Shown piece after piece: positions 45,451 through 55,400 of a stretch of DNA of 64,000 bases. A program made the position numbers and the translations under genes. This stretch comes from an uncultured Duncaniella sp. (GTDB lineage Bacteria; Bacteroidota; Bacteroidia; Bacteroidales; Muribaculaceae). Location of the stretch: assembly GCF_910578445.1 (NCBI RefSeq), contig NZ_CAJTQC010000002.1, positions 62,001 to 126,000 of the forward strand. The letters are read 5' to 3'. A model generated the notes under the pieces. It made no database searches, was not told where the DNA came from, and worked only from the letters and a program-made list of their open reading frames with translations. Numbering within the stretch: position 1 is the first letter of the stretch; every line of letters starts with the position of its first letter.

Positions 45451-47505
45451 ATGAAGCAATCTCCTATACTTGCATTGATGGCCGTAGCGCTGGTGTCGCT
45501 CCCGGCCATGTTTGCGCAGACACCTAAAGACAAGCCTGCCTCGGTGTCCGTGCCCAAGAGCGCTCCCGTGCAACGTAAGAGCGTCATCCGTCCTACTATT
45601 CCAGATGCCGACCGCCATGAGCCGGGAAAGGTCTTTCTCGAACGGGCTGACCGGCTTATGTATGATCAGGTGCGCGACTCTGACGTGCAGGTGCTTGTCG
45701 GTAATGTGCTGTTCCGTAAAGGCGACATGTATATGTATTGCGACAGCGCCCGTTTCAACGAGGCGACTTCATCGCTCGATGCCTTCAGGAATGTCCATAT
45801 GGAGCAGGGCGACACATTGTTTGTCTATGGTGATGAACTATACTACAACGGTCTCACCGAACTTGCCGAACTCCGGGCCTATGCCAGAAACAATGTGCGT
45901 CTCATCAACCGGGACGTGTCTCTGACAACAGATGTGTTTTTCTATGATATGGCTGCCGATGTCGGATATTACCAGACCGGTGGCACTCTGACCGACAAAC
46001 AGAATACGTTGCGTTCGCTTCAAGGTTTCTACTATCCTGCGACGAAAGACGCTTTTTTCTATTTGAATGTCGATCTTACAGGTCCGCGAGAGAACGACAC
46101 TCTGAAGATGTTTACCGACTCGCTGACCTACAATACCGCGACAAACATAGCCCAGCTGATGTGTCAGACGCTGATTGTCAGCAAAGACGGCGAAATCAAC
46201 TCGTCGTCAGGATTCTATGATACCAAGCAGGGGCTTGCAGATCTCTATGACCGTTCACGCGTACACACGCGCCGTGGCAACTATCTGACAGGTGACACAC
46301 TTTTCTATGACCGTGAGAAAGGCTACGGCGAGGCTTTCGGAAATATGATTCTGACCGATTCAGTCAGGCAGTCGGAGCTGCGAGGTGAATATGGGTTCTA
46401 TAATGAACTGACCGACTCGGCTTTTGTTACAGGCAACGCCCTCGCTATGGAATATTCCAAGACCGATACTCTGTATCTCCACGGCGACACAATCAAGGCC
46501 TACATGCTTGAGGATTCCACGAAGGTCACCGACGTCTATCGCCGTGTGCGTTTCTTCCGAAATGATATTCAGGGCCTTTGTGATTCATTGAGCTCTGTCG
46601 AGCGTGATTCCATATTATATATGTATTATCACCCGATAATCTGGAACGGCGACAATCAGATTGCTGGCAATGTGGTCTATCTCCATTTCAACGACTCGAC
46701 TGCCGACTGGGCACGTCTTCCCGAATCGGGTCTCGTGGCCCAGCATGTCGGTGAGGACTGCTACAATCAGCTCGCCGGGGCCGACATGACAGCTTGGTTC
46801 AATGATTCTACAATCCGCAGGCTGTATGTCGAGGGCAACGTGCAGCAGATTATGTTCCCGATGGAAAATGACTCGACCTACAACAAGTTTGTCTTCACCG
46901 AGAGCAGCTATATGGACGCATTTTTCAATGGCAATGACATAGAACATCTTATCATGTGGCCTGAGACTACCGGCAAGGCGACCCCGCTCTATCTTGCCAA
47001 GCGTTCATCCTACTATCTCGAACCGTTCAGATGGTTCGGTCCGCTACGCCCGATGTCGCCTGACGAAATTTTTGACTATCCGCCTGAAATGTCTGAGCTG
47101 AGTTCGCTTCAGCTGTTCAAGAAAGTGAGCCCTACGGCATATTCAATCCGTGGCACGATGCTGGGGAAACCGAAACCGCAAGAGCCTCAGACCCCTGTCC
47201 CCTTGAGTCCTATCGGTCAGGCTTCCGTCCTGCCTCCGAAAGATTCGTTGCATGCGGTGGCAGATTCGCTTTTTCACGCAATTCCCGACTCGTTGCCTGC
47301 GGCAACTGATTCACTTCGCATACAGTCCGACTCACTTGGAGTGGATACCGATTCGGTTACCGTAGCTCCTGATGGGATTGAAGTGCCGGTGGTCGAACCA
47401 CATGCCTATATGCTGCCGAACGAAAAAAATTCAGCCCGGACGACACTGGCAATGGGACGGAATGAAATAATCGGAATAAAAACTAAAGAGGAGGTGGAAT
47501 CATGA
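45451..47505 (+). CDS. OstA-like protein (LptA/OstA N-terminal domain)
   Basis: A 684-aa protein with signal MKQSPILALMAVALVSLPAM ending MFAQ. The N-terminal half has OstA/LptA beta-jellyroll segments (VLVGNVLFRKGDMYMYCDSA; FRNVHMEQGDTLFVYGDELY). Repeated units recur over ~500 residues. The C-terminal ~120 residues are a low-complexity region with a recurring D-S-L triplet (KDSLHAVADSL; PDSLPAATDSL). By fold it may bridge lipopolysaccharide across the periplasm (inference). It overlaps mutL by 4 bases. Confidence 0.88.
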   Translation: MKQSPILALMAVALVSLPAMFAQTPKDKPASVSVPKSAPVQRKSVIRPTIPDADRHEPGKVFLERADRLMYDQVRDSDVQVLVGNVLFRKGDMYMYCDSARFNEATSSLDAFRNVHMEQGDTLFVYGDELYYNGLTELAELRAYARNNVRLINRDVSLTTDVFFYDMAADVGYYQTGGTLTDKQNTLRSLQGFYYPATKDAFFYLNVDLTGPRENDTLKMFTDSLTYNTATNIAQLMCQTLIVSKDGEINSSSGFYDTKQGLADLYDRSRVHTRRGNYLTGDTLFYDREKGYGEAFGNMILTDSVRQSELRGEYGFYNELTDSAFVTGNALAMEYSKTDTLYLHGDTIKAYMLEDSTKVTDVYRRVRFFRNDIQGLCDSLSSVERDSILYMYYHPIIWNGDNQIAGNVVYLHFNDSTADWARLPESGLVAQHVGEDCYNQLAGADMTAWFNDSTIRRLYVEGNVQQIMFPMENDSTYNKFVFTESSYMDAFFNGNDIEHLIMWPETTGKATPLYLAKRSSYYLEPFRWFGPLRPMSPDEIFDYPPEMSELSSLQLFKKVSPTAYSIRGTMLGKPKPQEPQTPVPLSPIGQASVLPPKDSLHAVADSLFHAIPDSLPAATDSLRIQSDSLGVDTDSVTVAPDGIEVPVVEPHAYMLPNEKNSARTTLAMGRNEIIGIKTKEEVES

Positions 47506-49415
47506 GCGATATCATACGTCTTCTCCCGGATTCTGTTGCAAATCAGATAGCGGCCGGCGAAGTCATCCAGCGTCCTGCATCGGTCATAAAGGAGCTTGTC
47601 GAAAACTCGATTGATGCCGGTGCGACTTCGGTTACAATTATTCTTAAAGATGCCGGCAGGACACTGATTCAGGTGATTGACAATGGTTGTGGCATGAGCG
47701 ACACGGATGCACGTCTGGCTTTCGAACGCCATGCGACCTCAAAAATCCGTAAGGCCGATGACCTCTTTTCGCTTTCGACCATGGGATTCCGTGGCGAGGC
47801 TCTCGCATCAATCGCTGCTATCGCGCAAGTCGACCTGCGCACGATGCTTAAGGGGGAGACAATCGGCACGCGCCTGCTCATCAATGGCTCTAAGGTTGAA
47901 AGTCAGGAGCCGGAAGCATGCGCACAGGGCAGCAACCTGATGGTCAAGAACCTGTTTTTCAACGTGCCTGCCCGCCGTAAGTTTCTCAAGAAGGACTCTG
48001 TGGAACTGAGCAATATCATGCGTGAGTTCGAACGACTTGCGTTGGTCAACATCGGCGTGGATTTTACGCTTATAAGTAACGATGTCACTCTCCACTCGCT
48101 TCGGCGAGCCTCGCTCAAACAGCGCATCGCTGACCTGTTCGGTCGCTCGCTCGACAAACAGATTGTCCCTCTCGACACAGACACTTCGATAGTCAGGATA
48201 AACGGCTTTATCGGCCTGCCGGAAAATGCGCGCAAGCGTAATGCCCTGCAATACCTTATGGTCAACGGTCGCAACATGCGTCATCCTTACTTCCATAAGG
48301 CCATCATGCAGTGTTACGAACGCCTGATTACCGCTGACGTCCAGCCGAATTATTTTATAAATCTGACAGTCGACCTCGAGACGATAGATGTCAACATCCA
48401 TCCCACGAAGAGTGAAATCAAGTTTGAAAACGAACAGGCAATATGGCAGATACTGACTGCAGCTGTCCGTGAGTCGCTCGGACGTTTCAACGCCGCTCCC
48501 GCGATTGATTTCGATGTCGACGAAGCCCCGGACATCCCTGTGTTTTCTCCGGATATCGACGCTGATCATGAGGTCATACTCGAACAGGGCTACAATCCTT
48601 TTGCCCAGCCGGCTCATGCTACCCGCAGTTCGTCCCTGTCGGGAGGCGGGTCGTCGGTTTCCGGCATGGGAACATCGGAAAGCAGGAAAATTTCATCCCT
48701 TTCCGTGAACCAGCCCCATACCTCCGAGCGTTTTCAGGACTGGGAAAAGCTCTACGACGATTTTGTCAGGAAACGTGACGACAGTTACGCTTCGATGGTC
48801 GAGAGTAAAGTCAACAAATCTGAAAACGAGCTTGAGCTTGACAATGACGCTCCTGTGAGCGCCACGCTACAGCTGAAAAATTCCTATATACTGACATCGT
48901 CACGCGACGGGCTCATGATAATCGACCAGCACAGGGCGCATAAGCGCATCCTCTATGACAGCTATCTGGCTAAAGTCAAGGAGCGCGATATGGTGTGTCA
49001 GAACACCATGTTTCCTGAAATAGTGGAGCTGTCGCCTTCACAGAACGCGGTGCTGACCGACATTGCTCCCTCGCTTGAAGATCTGGGATTCGCCATATCG
49101 CCGCTCGGCGACAACTCGTGGTGCATCACAGGCATTCCATCGATGCTCGGCGGTGCAAATCCACGCGATTTACTGCTCGGCATGATAGAGAGCGTGACAG
49201 AGACCGGTGAAGAACTGGCATCGTCGCTTCAGGAAAGAATCGCGCTTTCGATGGCACGCAGCAGTTCCATAAAGCGCGGACAGGTGTTAAGCGCGACAGA
49301 GATGGATAAGCTCATCAGCGATTTGTTCCGTCTTTCGACCCCTGCGCGAACACCTGACGGCAAAACGGTGTTTACTATTGTGAATATCGAGGATATTTCC
49401 AAAATGCTGGGCTGA
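47502..49415 (+). CDS. mutL: DNA mismatch repair protein MutL
   Basis: A 637-aa GHKL ATPase with the N-terminal signatures IAAGEVIQRPASVIKELVEN, DNGCGM and TMGFRGEALASI. A linker at residues ~340-450 is followed by the dimerisation domain. The endonuclease motifs of MutH-less organisms are not intact: DQHA(X)2E(X)4E reads DQHRAHKRILYD (475-486), the ACR/CHGAIRAG-type motif reads MARSSSIKRG, and CPHGRP reads TPDGKT (617-622). This MutL therefore probably does not nick DNA itself. The gene overlaps the OstA-like gene by 4 bases. Confidence 0.94.
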   Translation: MSDIIRLLPDSVANQIAAGEVIQRPASVIKELVENSIDAGATSVTIILKDAGRTLIQVIDNGCGMSDTDARLAFERHATSKIRKADDLFSLSTMGFRGEALASIAAIAQVDLRTMLKGETIGTRLLINGSKVESQEPEACAQGSNLMVKNLFFNVPARRKFLKKDSVELSNIMREFERLALVNIGVDFTLISNDVTLHSLRRASLKQRIADLFGRSLDKQIVPLDTDTSIVRINGFIGLPENARKRNALQYLMVNGRNMRHPYFHKAIMQCYERLITADVQPNYFINLTVDLETIDVNIHPTKSEIKFENEQAIWQILTAAVRESLGRFNAAPAIDFDVDEAPDIPVFSPDIDADHEVILEQGYNPFAQPAHATRSSSLSGGGSSVSGMGTSESRKISSLSVNQPHTSERFQDWEKLYDDFVRKRDDSYASMVESKVNKSENELELDNDAPVSATLQLKNSYILTSSRDGLMIIDQHRAHKRILYDSYLAKVKERDMVCQNTMFPEIVELSPSQNAVLTDIAPSLEDLGFAISPLGDNSWCITGIPSMLGGANPRDLLLGMIESVTETGEELASSLQERIALSMARSSSIKRGQVLSATEMDKLISDLFRLSTPARTPDGKTVFTIVNIEDISKMLG

Positions 49416-49487
49416 AAGCCTCGGACTTGACAGCCGAAATTGTAAATTTTATAGATTCATCACAAACACAACGATTCTTTTATAATC

Positions 49488-50675
49488 ATGACGGTTCGCA
49501 TCATCATAAGTCTCATGCTGATTTTGTCGGGTTCTATTGCCATGGCAGAGGGTGGGGCTGATGATATACGTGTGTCTCTGCTGACCGCGCGGGCCGGAGC
49601 TGACATCTATCAGCTCGAAGGTCACACGGCATTGAGAATTCAGTCGCCCGACAGAGGGGACTATGTGATAAACTGGGGTCTGTTTGATTTTGCAGCCCCT
49701 AATTTTGTGTACCGTTTTGTCAAAGGAGAGACTGACTACATGGCCGGTGCTGCACCGACCGATAGGTTTCTTGAGATGTATCGTCGTGAAGGCCGTGTAG
49801 TAGTGGAGCAGGCGCTGAATCTGACTCCGTTTGAAAAACTGCGTGTCATCGAACTGACCGACAATAATCTTATGCCCGCAAATCGGGTCTATCGCTATAA
49901 CTATGTGCTCGACAACTGCGCTACACGTCCGCTTGCTGTTATAGAGCGGGCGATTTGTGACACATTGTCGCTCGGAGCGACGTCTCTTCCCGCAAAATCC
50001 GTGTCGACTTTCCGCAATGCCATGAGGCATTATCATGTCAACTATCCGTGGTATCAGTTCGGTATCGACCTTGCGTTGGGTAGCGGGATTGACCGTCGGA
50101 TTTCATCGCGCGAAATGTCGTTTGCGCCTGAGGCTCTTGAGCAAATGATGTCGTCGGCAGAGCGTCGCGACGGAGCGAAACTTGTGGAGGGGACTTCAGT
50201 GCTCGTTGGAGCAGAAGGAGAGTCACCGGTGTTGCCGCCTACTCCGTGGTATCTTGCACCGATGTTCTGGTGCAGTATTGTATTGCTTGTGTCGATTTGT
50301 GTCTCGGTAGGGCAGATTCGAAGGAAATCGCCGGGTGTGGCTTCTAAGATATTCGACACCCTTTTCTATCTCGCGATGGGTCTGGCCGGGTGTGTAATCA
50401 TATTTCTTGTGGTCATTTCAGTCCATGAGGCCACGTCGCCCAACTGGCTGTTGCTGTGGCTCAATCCGCTGTGCTTCATCCCGGTTATGGCTGTGTGGGT
50501 AAAAAGAATGGAAAAGTTGTTGTTTTCCTATCAAATTCTTAACTTTGCATCATTGATTGTCCTCCTTATCCTGTTTGGCTGCGGAGTGCAATCGCCCAAT
50601 GCTGCATTCATCCCGCTTATCGTGGCTGATGGAGTGCGGGCATTGTCATGTATAAAAACCAACAGAAACGCCTGA
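49488..50675 (+). CDS. DUF4105 membrane protein
   Basis: A 395-aa protein with signal peptide MTVRIIISLMLILSGSIAMA. The periplasmic part resembles DUF4105 (DIYQLEGHTALRIQSPDRGD; YVINWGLFDFAAPNFVYRF; YNYVLDNCATRPLAVIERAI), with a Cys, His and Asp that could form a papain-like site. Four or more hydrophobic segments fill the C-terminal third (YLAPMFWCSIVLLVSICVSV). Function unknown. Its stop overlaps the next start as TGATG. Confidence 0.85.
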   Translation: MTVRIIISLMLILSGSIAMAEGGADDIRVSLLTARAGADIYQLEGHTALRIQSPDRGDYVINWGLFDFAAPNFVYRFVKGETDYMAGAAPTDRFLEMYRREGRVVVEQALNLTPFEKLRVIELTDNNLMPANRVYRYNYVLDNCATRPLAVIERAICDTLSLGATSLPAKSVSTFRNAMRHYHVNYPWYQFGIDLALGSGIDRRISSREMSFAPEALEQMMSSAERRDGAKLVEGTSVLVGAEGESPVLPPTPWYLAPMFWCSIVLLVSICVSVGQIRRKSPGVASKIFDTLFYLAMGLAGCVIIFLVVISVHEATSPNWLLLWLNPLCFIPVMAVWVKRMEKLLFSYQILNFASLIVLLILFGCGVQSPNAAFIPLIVADGVRALSCIKTNRNA

Positions 50676-52363
50676 TGTCATCACGTAAAAATCATCCGAT
50701 AAGTACCCGTCTGGCAAGTGTGCTCGTAGTCTCGCTTGTGTCGATCGGTATCGGCGCGTTTACGCCGGTGTTTGCTTCGCGTCCTGTTGCCGCCCCGAAC
50801 ACGAAGAAGGGTGCGGACGGTCCTAACTACACGCTCACCCGCCCGGCTTTGGTTGTCGGGATATTTGTCGAAGGGCTTGACGCCGACTATGTCAACCTGC
50901 TCCGCGACAACTTTACCAAGAATGGTTTCAACCGTTTCATCTCTGACGGTGTGACCATTGAAGATGTCAATTATGGGACGGATCTTGACGCCACCGCTGC
51001 AACGGCGATGCTGATGACCGGCGCTGCGCCGAGTGTCAACGGAGTGCCGGCGGCAAGGGCTTGGGATACAGAAACAAGATCGGACTATCCTATATTGCTC
51101 GATCAGGCGAAAATAGGCAATTTTACTGATGAAACCTTCTCGCCGGCATCATTGCGCGTGTCGACAATCAGCGACGAAGTCCGTATTGCTGACGGAGGTA
51201 TAGGTCTGGTACATTCTGTAGCTCCTGATGCTCAGGTTGCTATAATCCTTGCCGGACATGCCGGCAACAGCGGTTTTTGGCTCAACGAATTCAACGGAAA
51301 ATGGAGCACGTCGACCTACTATCGCGATGTCCCGGCTGCGATTGCAAAACGCAACTACGGCATCACGCTTTCGTCTCGTCTCGACACCATATCGTGGACT
51401 CCGTCTATACCGCTTGACCTTTATCCCGATCTTCCTGATTATAAAAAACAGTTCCCCTTCCGCCACAACTTCCCTGCGCGTGATCCAAACCGTTTCAGGG
51501 CATTCAAGGTTTCCGCTCCCGGAAATCATGAGGTTGCGGAAATAGGAATCGACTATATCTCATCGCTCAATCTTGGTGGTCGAGGTGTCACCGACATGCT
51601 CAATCTCGGTTTTAATGTCAGTCCATATCCTTATGGCCGCGACACCGATACGCGTGTCGAAACGATGGATGCCTATATCCGTCTTGATTCGGATATCGCA
51701 AACATAGTCCAAGCGATTGAAAAAGGCCCGGGAATGGCAAATTCGGTCGTTTTTATCGCAGGAACACCCGGACCCTCAGGAGGCAAACGTGAGGACGACC
51801 GCTGGAATATCCCGGCAGGACAGTTTTCGCCAAAACGGGCCATTTCACTGCTCAATATCTATCTGATTGCCATTCACGGCAACGGCGAGTATGTGAGCGG
51901 ATACTATGACGGTTATTTCTTCTTAAATAGAAAACAGATAAAGGAAAACGGCCTTGACGAACGTACGATACGGCGTGAAAGTGCGGAATTCCTGACCCGC
52001 ATGAGCGGTGTGACCGCTGCATATACAATCGACGACATTCTCGAACGACGTGCAGGAGAAGATGCACATGCCCTCCAGCGCAATACGTCCATTGACCATG
52101 CCGGAGATGTCATGATAGTGGTTAACCCCGGCTGGCAAATCACTGATTCGTCAGCCGAAGGGAGCAATGACTCGCAGTTCCCGACCATAAGAAATGTAGC
52201 TACGACTTCGCCGGTCTATATACTTGCGCCGACAGTCGCTCCGGCTAAGATTGATTCGCCGGTCGATGCGCGAGTGATAGCTCCGACGGTCACAAGGATT
52301 TTAAGAATACGGTCGCCCAATGCGGCTTCCCTCCCACCGTTGCGCTTTCCGAAGCGCAAGTAG
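50675..52363 (+). CDS. PafA-like alkaline phosphatase-fold protein lacking catalytic residues (putative pseudoenzyme)
   Basis: A 562-aa secreted protein; the start at 50675 is chosen because ATG overlaps the previous stop. The fold matches PafA-type phosphatases (LVVGIFVEGLDADYVNLLRD; MTGAAPSVNGVP; VAIILAGHAGNSGFWLN; DAYIRLDSDIANIVQAI). By eye alignment the active site is gone. The first metal Asp is Glu66, the nucleophile/GH segment is DLDATAATAM (103-112), and the K-x-R phosphate site is absent. The D-x3-H site reads SPYPYGR (316-322), and ADHG reads AGTPGPSGG (362-370). In the same window PorX keeps all of its equivalent residues. A binding or structural role is inferred. Confidence 0.75.
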   Translation: MSSRKNHPISTRLASVLVVSLVSIGIGAFTPVFASRPVAAPNTKKGADGPNYTLTRPALVVGIFVEGLDADYVNLLRDNFTKNGFNRFISDGVTIEDVNYGTDLDATAATAMLMTGAAPSVNGVPAARAWDTETRSDYPILLDQAKIGNFTDETFSPASLRVSTISDEVRIADGGIGLVHSVAPDAQVAIILAGHAGNSGFWLNEFNGKWSTSTYYRDVPAAIAKRNYGITLSSRLDTISWTPSIPLDLYPDLPDYKKQFPFRHNFPARDPNRFRAFKVSAPGNHEVAEIGIDYISSLNLGGRGVTDMLNLGFNVSPYPYGRDTDTRVETMDAYIRLDSDIANIVQAIEKGPGMANSVVFIAGTPGPSGGKREDDRWNIPAGQFSPKRAISLLNIYLIAIHGNGEYVSGYYDGYFFLNRKQIKENGLDERTIRRESAEFLTRMSGVTAAYTIDDILERRAGEDAHALQRNTSIDHAGDVMIVVNPGWQITDSSAEGSNDSQFPTIRNVATTSPVYILAPTVAPAKIDSPVDARVIAPTVTRILRIRSPNAASLPPLRFPKRK

Positions 52364-52436
52364 CATCAGAGACAGATGCTGCACATATGATTAAAATCCA
52401 GTTATAAACAAGTTACAAAGATTACCAGAATAAATT

Positions 52437-55400
52437 ATGTCATTTCAATCATTCCTCACAAAGATTTTCGGAAACAAGTCGACCCGAGACCTTAAGGAAA
52501 TCGAACCCATCGTGAAGAAAATCGAGGCTCTTGAGCCTGAGGTTAAGCAACTCACCATAGATCAGCTCCGCGAGCGCATCGATAATGTCCGTGCTGACAT
52601 CAGTCAGGCAATTTCTGCGGAAAAAGAAGAAAACGAACGTCTCCGCCTTGAAGTCGAGGAGCTTCCTTTCGACCAGCGTCAGCCGGTGTGGGACAAAATC
52701 GACCGCAACGAAAAGACTATACTTGACACTATAGAGGATAAGCTCAACGAGCATCTACCCGAAGTGTTTGCTGTGGTGCGTGAAACCGCAGCCCGTTTCG
52801 CCGCCAATGAGACAATCGTTGTCAAGGCTACTCAGCTCGACCGTGAACTTGCGGCACAGGGCCGTGATTTTGTCAGCATCGACGGCGATAACGCCATCTG
52901 GAAAAACCATTGGCTTGCCGGCGGCAATGAGATGAAGTGGGACATGGTCCACTATCGTGTACAGCTCATCGGCGGTATCGTGCTCCATCAGGGTAAGATT
53001 GCCGAGATGGCTACCGGTGAGGGTAAGACACTCGTGGCAACGCTGCCTGTATTCCTCCGCTCGCTCTCAGGACGTGGTGTACATGTGGTGACCGTCAACG
53101 ATTATCTCTCGAAGCGTGACTCCGAGTGGATGGGTCCTCTGTATATGTTCCACGGCTCGACTGTCGATTGTATTGACAAGCATCAGCCAAACACCGCGGC
53201 ACGCCGTGCGGCCTACAATTGTGACATCACTTTCGGTACTAATAACGAATTCGGTTTCGACTACCTCCGTGACAACATGGCCATGTCGCCGGCCGATATG
53301 GTGCAGCGCAAGCATTACTATGCTATTGTCGATGAGGTCGACTCGGTGCTTATCGACGATGCCCGTACACCGCTCATCATCTCAGGTCCTGTGCCTAAGG
53401 GCGACGACCAGCTCTTTGATGAATACCGCCCGAATGTGGAGAAGGTGGTGGAGGCTCAGCGCAAGCTTGTCACCAAGATTCTTGCCGAAGCCAAGACCAA
53501 GATTGCATCCGACGATAAGGAGACCAAGAAGGAAGGAGCATTGTTGCTCTACCGTGCCTTCAAGGGTCTGCCGAAGAACGGTGCGCTTATCAAGTTCCTC
53601 TCTCAGGAGGGAATGAAGAATCTCATGCTTGAAACCGAGGCATATTATCTTCAGGACAACAAGCGCGAGATGCCCAAGGTGACCGATCCGCTGTATTTCG
53701 TGATTGATGAAAAGAACCGCAGCGTAGAACTGACCGACAAGGGTATTGACGAGCTTACAGGCAAGACAGGTGACCCGCAGTTCTTCGTGCTTCCTGACAT
53801 CGCCTCGCAGCTTTCGGAAACAGAGCACATCGAAAATCTTGCAGAGCGTCAGCAGCGCAAGGATGAGCTTATGCAGGATTATGCAGTGAAGGCTGAACGT
53901 GTCCATACTGTCACTCAGCTTCTCAAGGCCTACACCCTTTTTGAAAAGGATGTCGAGTATGTGATTGACGAAGGTAAAATCAAGATTGTCGATGAGCAGA
54001 CCGGTCGTATCATGGAGGGACGCCGTTACAGCGACGGACTCCATCAGGCTATCGAGGCCAAGGAACATGTGAAGGTTGAAGCTGCTACACAGACATTCGC
54101 AACCATCACTCTCCAGAATTATTTCCGCATGTATCACAAGCTTGCCGGTATGACCGGTACGGCTGAGACCGAGGCAGGAGAATTCTGGGATATATATAAG
54201 CTTGATGTGGTGACAATCCCGACCAATCGTCCGATTGCCCGCATAGACATGAACGACCGTGTCTACAAGACTAAGAAAGAAAAGTATGCCGCTGTCATCG
54301 ACGAAATTCAGGATCTCGTGTCGAAGGGCCGTCCGGTGCTCGTCGGTACGACATCGGTTGAAATCTCCGAACTTCTCAGCCGCATGCTCACCATGCGTCA
54401 TATCCCTCACAATGTCCTCAACGCCAAGCTCCACCAGAAGGAAGCCGAAATCGTGGCTCATGCAGGACGCAAGGGTATGGTGACAATTGCGACAAACATG
54501 GCCGGTCGTGGTACGGACATCAAGCTTACTCCCGAGGTCAAGGAGGCAGGAGGTCTTGCCATCATCGGTACTGAACGTCATGAATCACGCCGTGTCGACC
54601 GTCAGCTCCGCGGACGTTCAGGCCGTCAGGGTGACCCCGGTTCATCAGTGTTCTATGTTTCGTTCGAGGATCAGCTTATGCGTCTTTTCGCGACTGACCG
54701 CGTGATGAAGATGCTCGACACTCTCGGTCTTGAAGAGGGTGAGCGTATCGAAAGTTCGATGGTGACCAACGCTATCGGAAACGCCCAGAAGCGTGTCGAA
54801 GAAAACAACTTCGGTATCCGTAAGCGCCTTCTCGAATATGACGACGTGATGAACAAGCAGCGTACCTACATCTACAACCGCCGTCACCATGCACTGCTCG
54901 GCGAGCGTATCGGTATCGACATCGCAAACATGATGTGGGACGTAATCGAGAACTTTGTCAACAACTACGGACCTGCCGATTATCAGGACCTCGCTCTTGA
55001 ACTTTTCCGTGTGCTCACGATTGAAGCACCTTTCACAGAGGAGGAATACCGCAATATGTCGAAAGAGGATGCTATCGAAAAGATTCATACCGCAGCTCAG
55101 GATGCCTTTGACCGCAAGAGCCAGCGCATCCTTGAGGTAGCCCAGCCTGTGATTGTCGACTGTATTGAAAACCGTGGATTCAAGGGTCGCATCGCTGTGC
55201 CGATGACCGATGGCAAGCGTTTCTTCAATCTCGTTGTCGATATCGACGAGGCTTACAGGACCGGTTGCAAGTCGATTGTCAAGGAATGGCACAAGGCCGT
55301 GCTTCTAGTGACTATCGACGAACTCTGGAAGGAGCACCTCCGTGAACTTGACCAGCTGCGTCAGAGCGTCCAGAATGCTTCGTATGAACAGAAAGATCCG

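Noticed and set aside
44418..45587. A 389-codon frame antisense to the SurA-like gene.
   Set aside because: Fully covered by a well-supported PPIase gene in a conserved operon; composition is typical of an antisense shadow.
53382..54581. A 399-codon frame antisense to secA.
   Set aside because: Shadow of secA with no recognisable domain.
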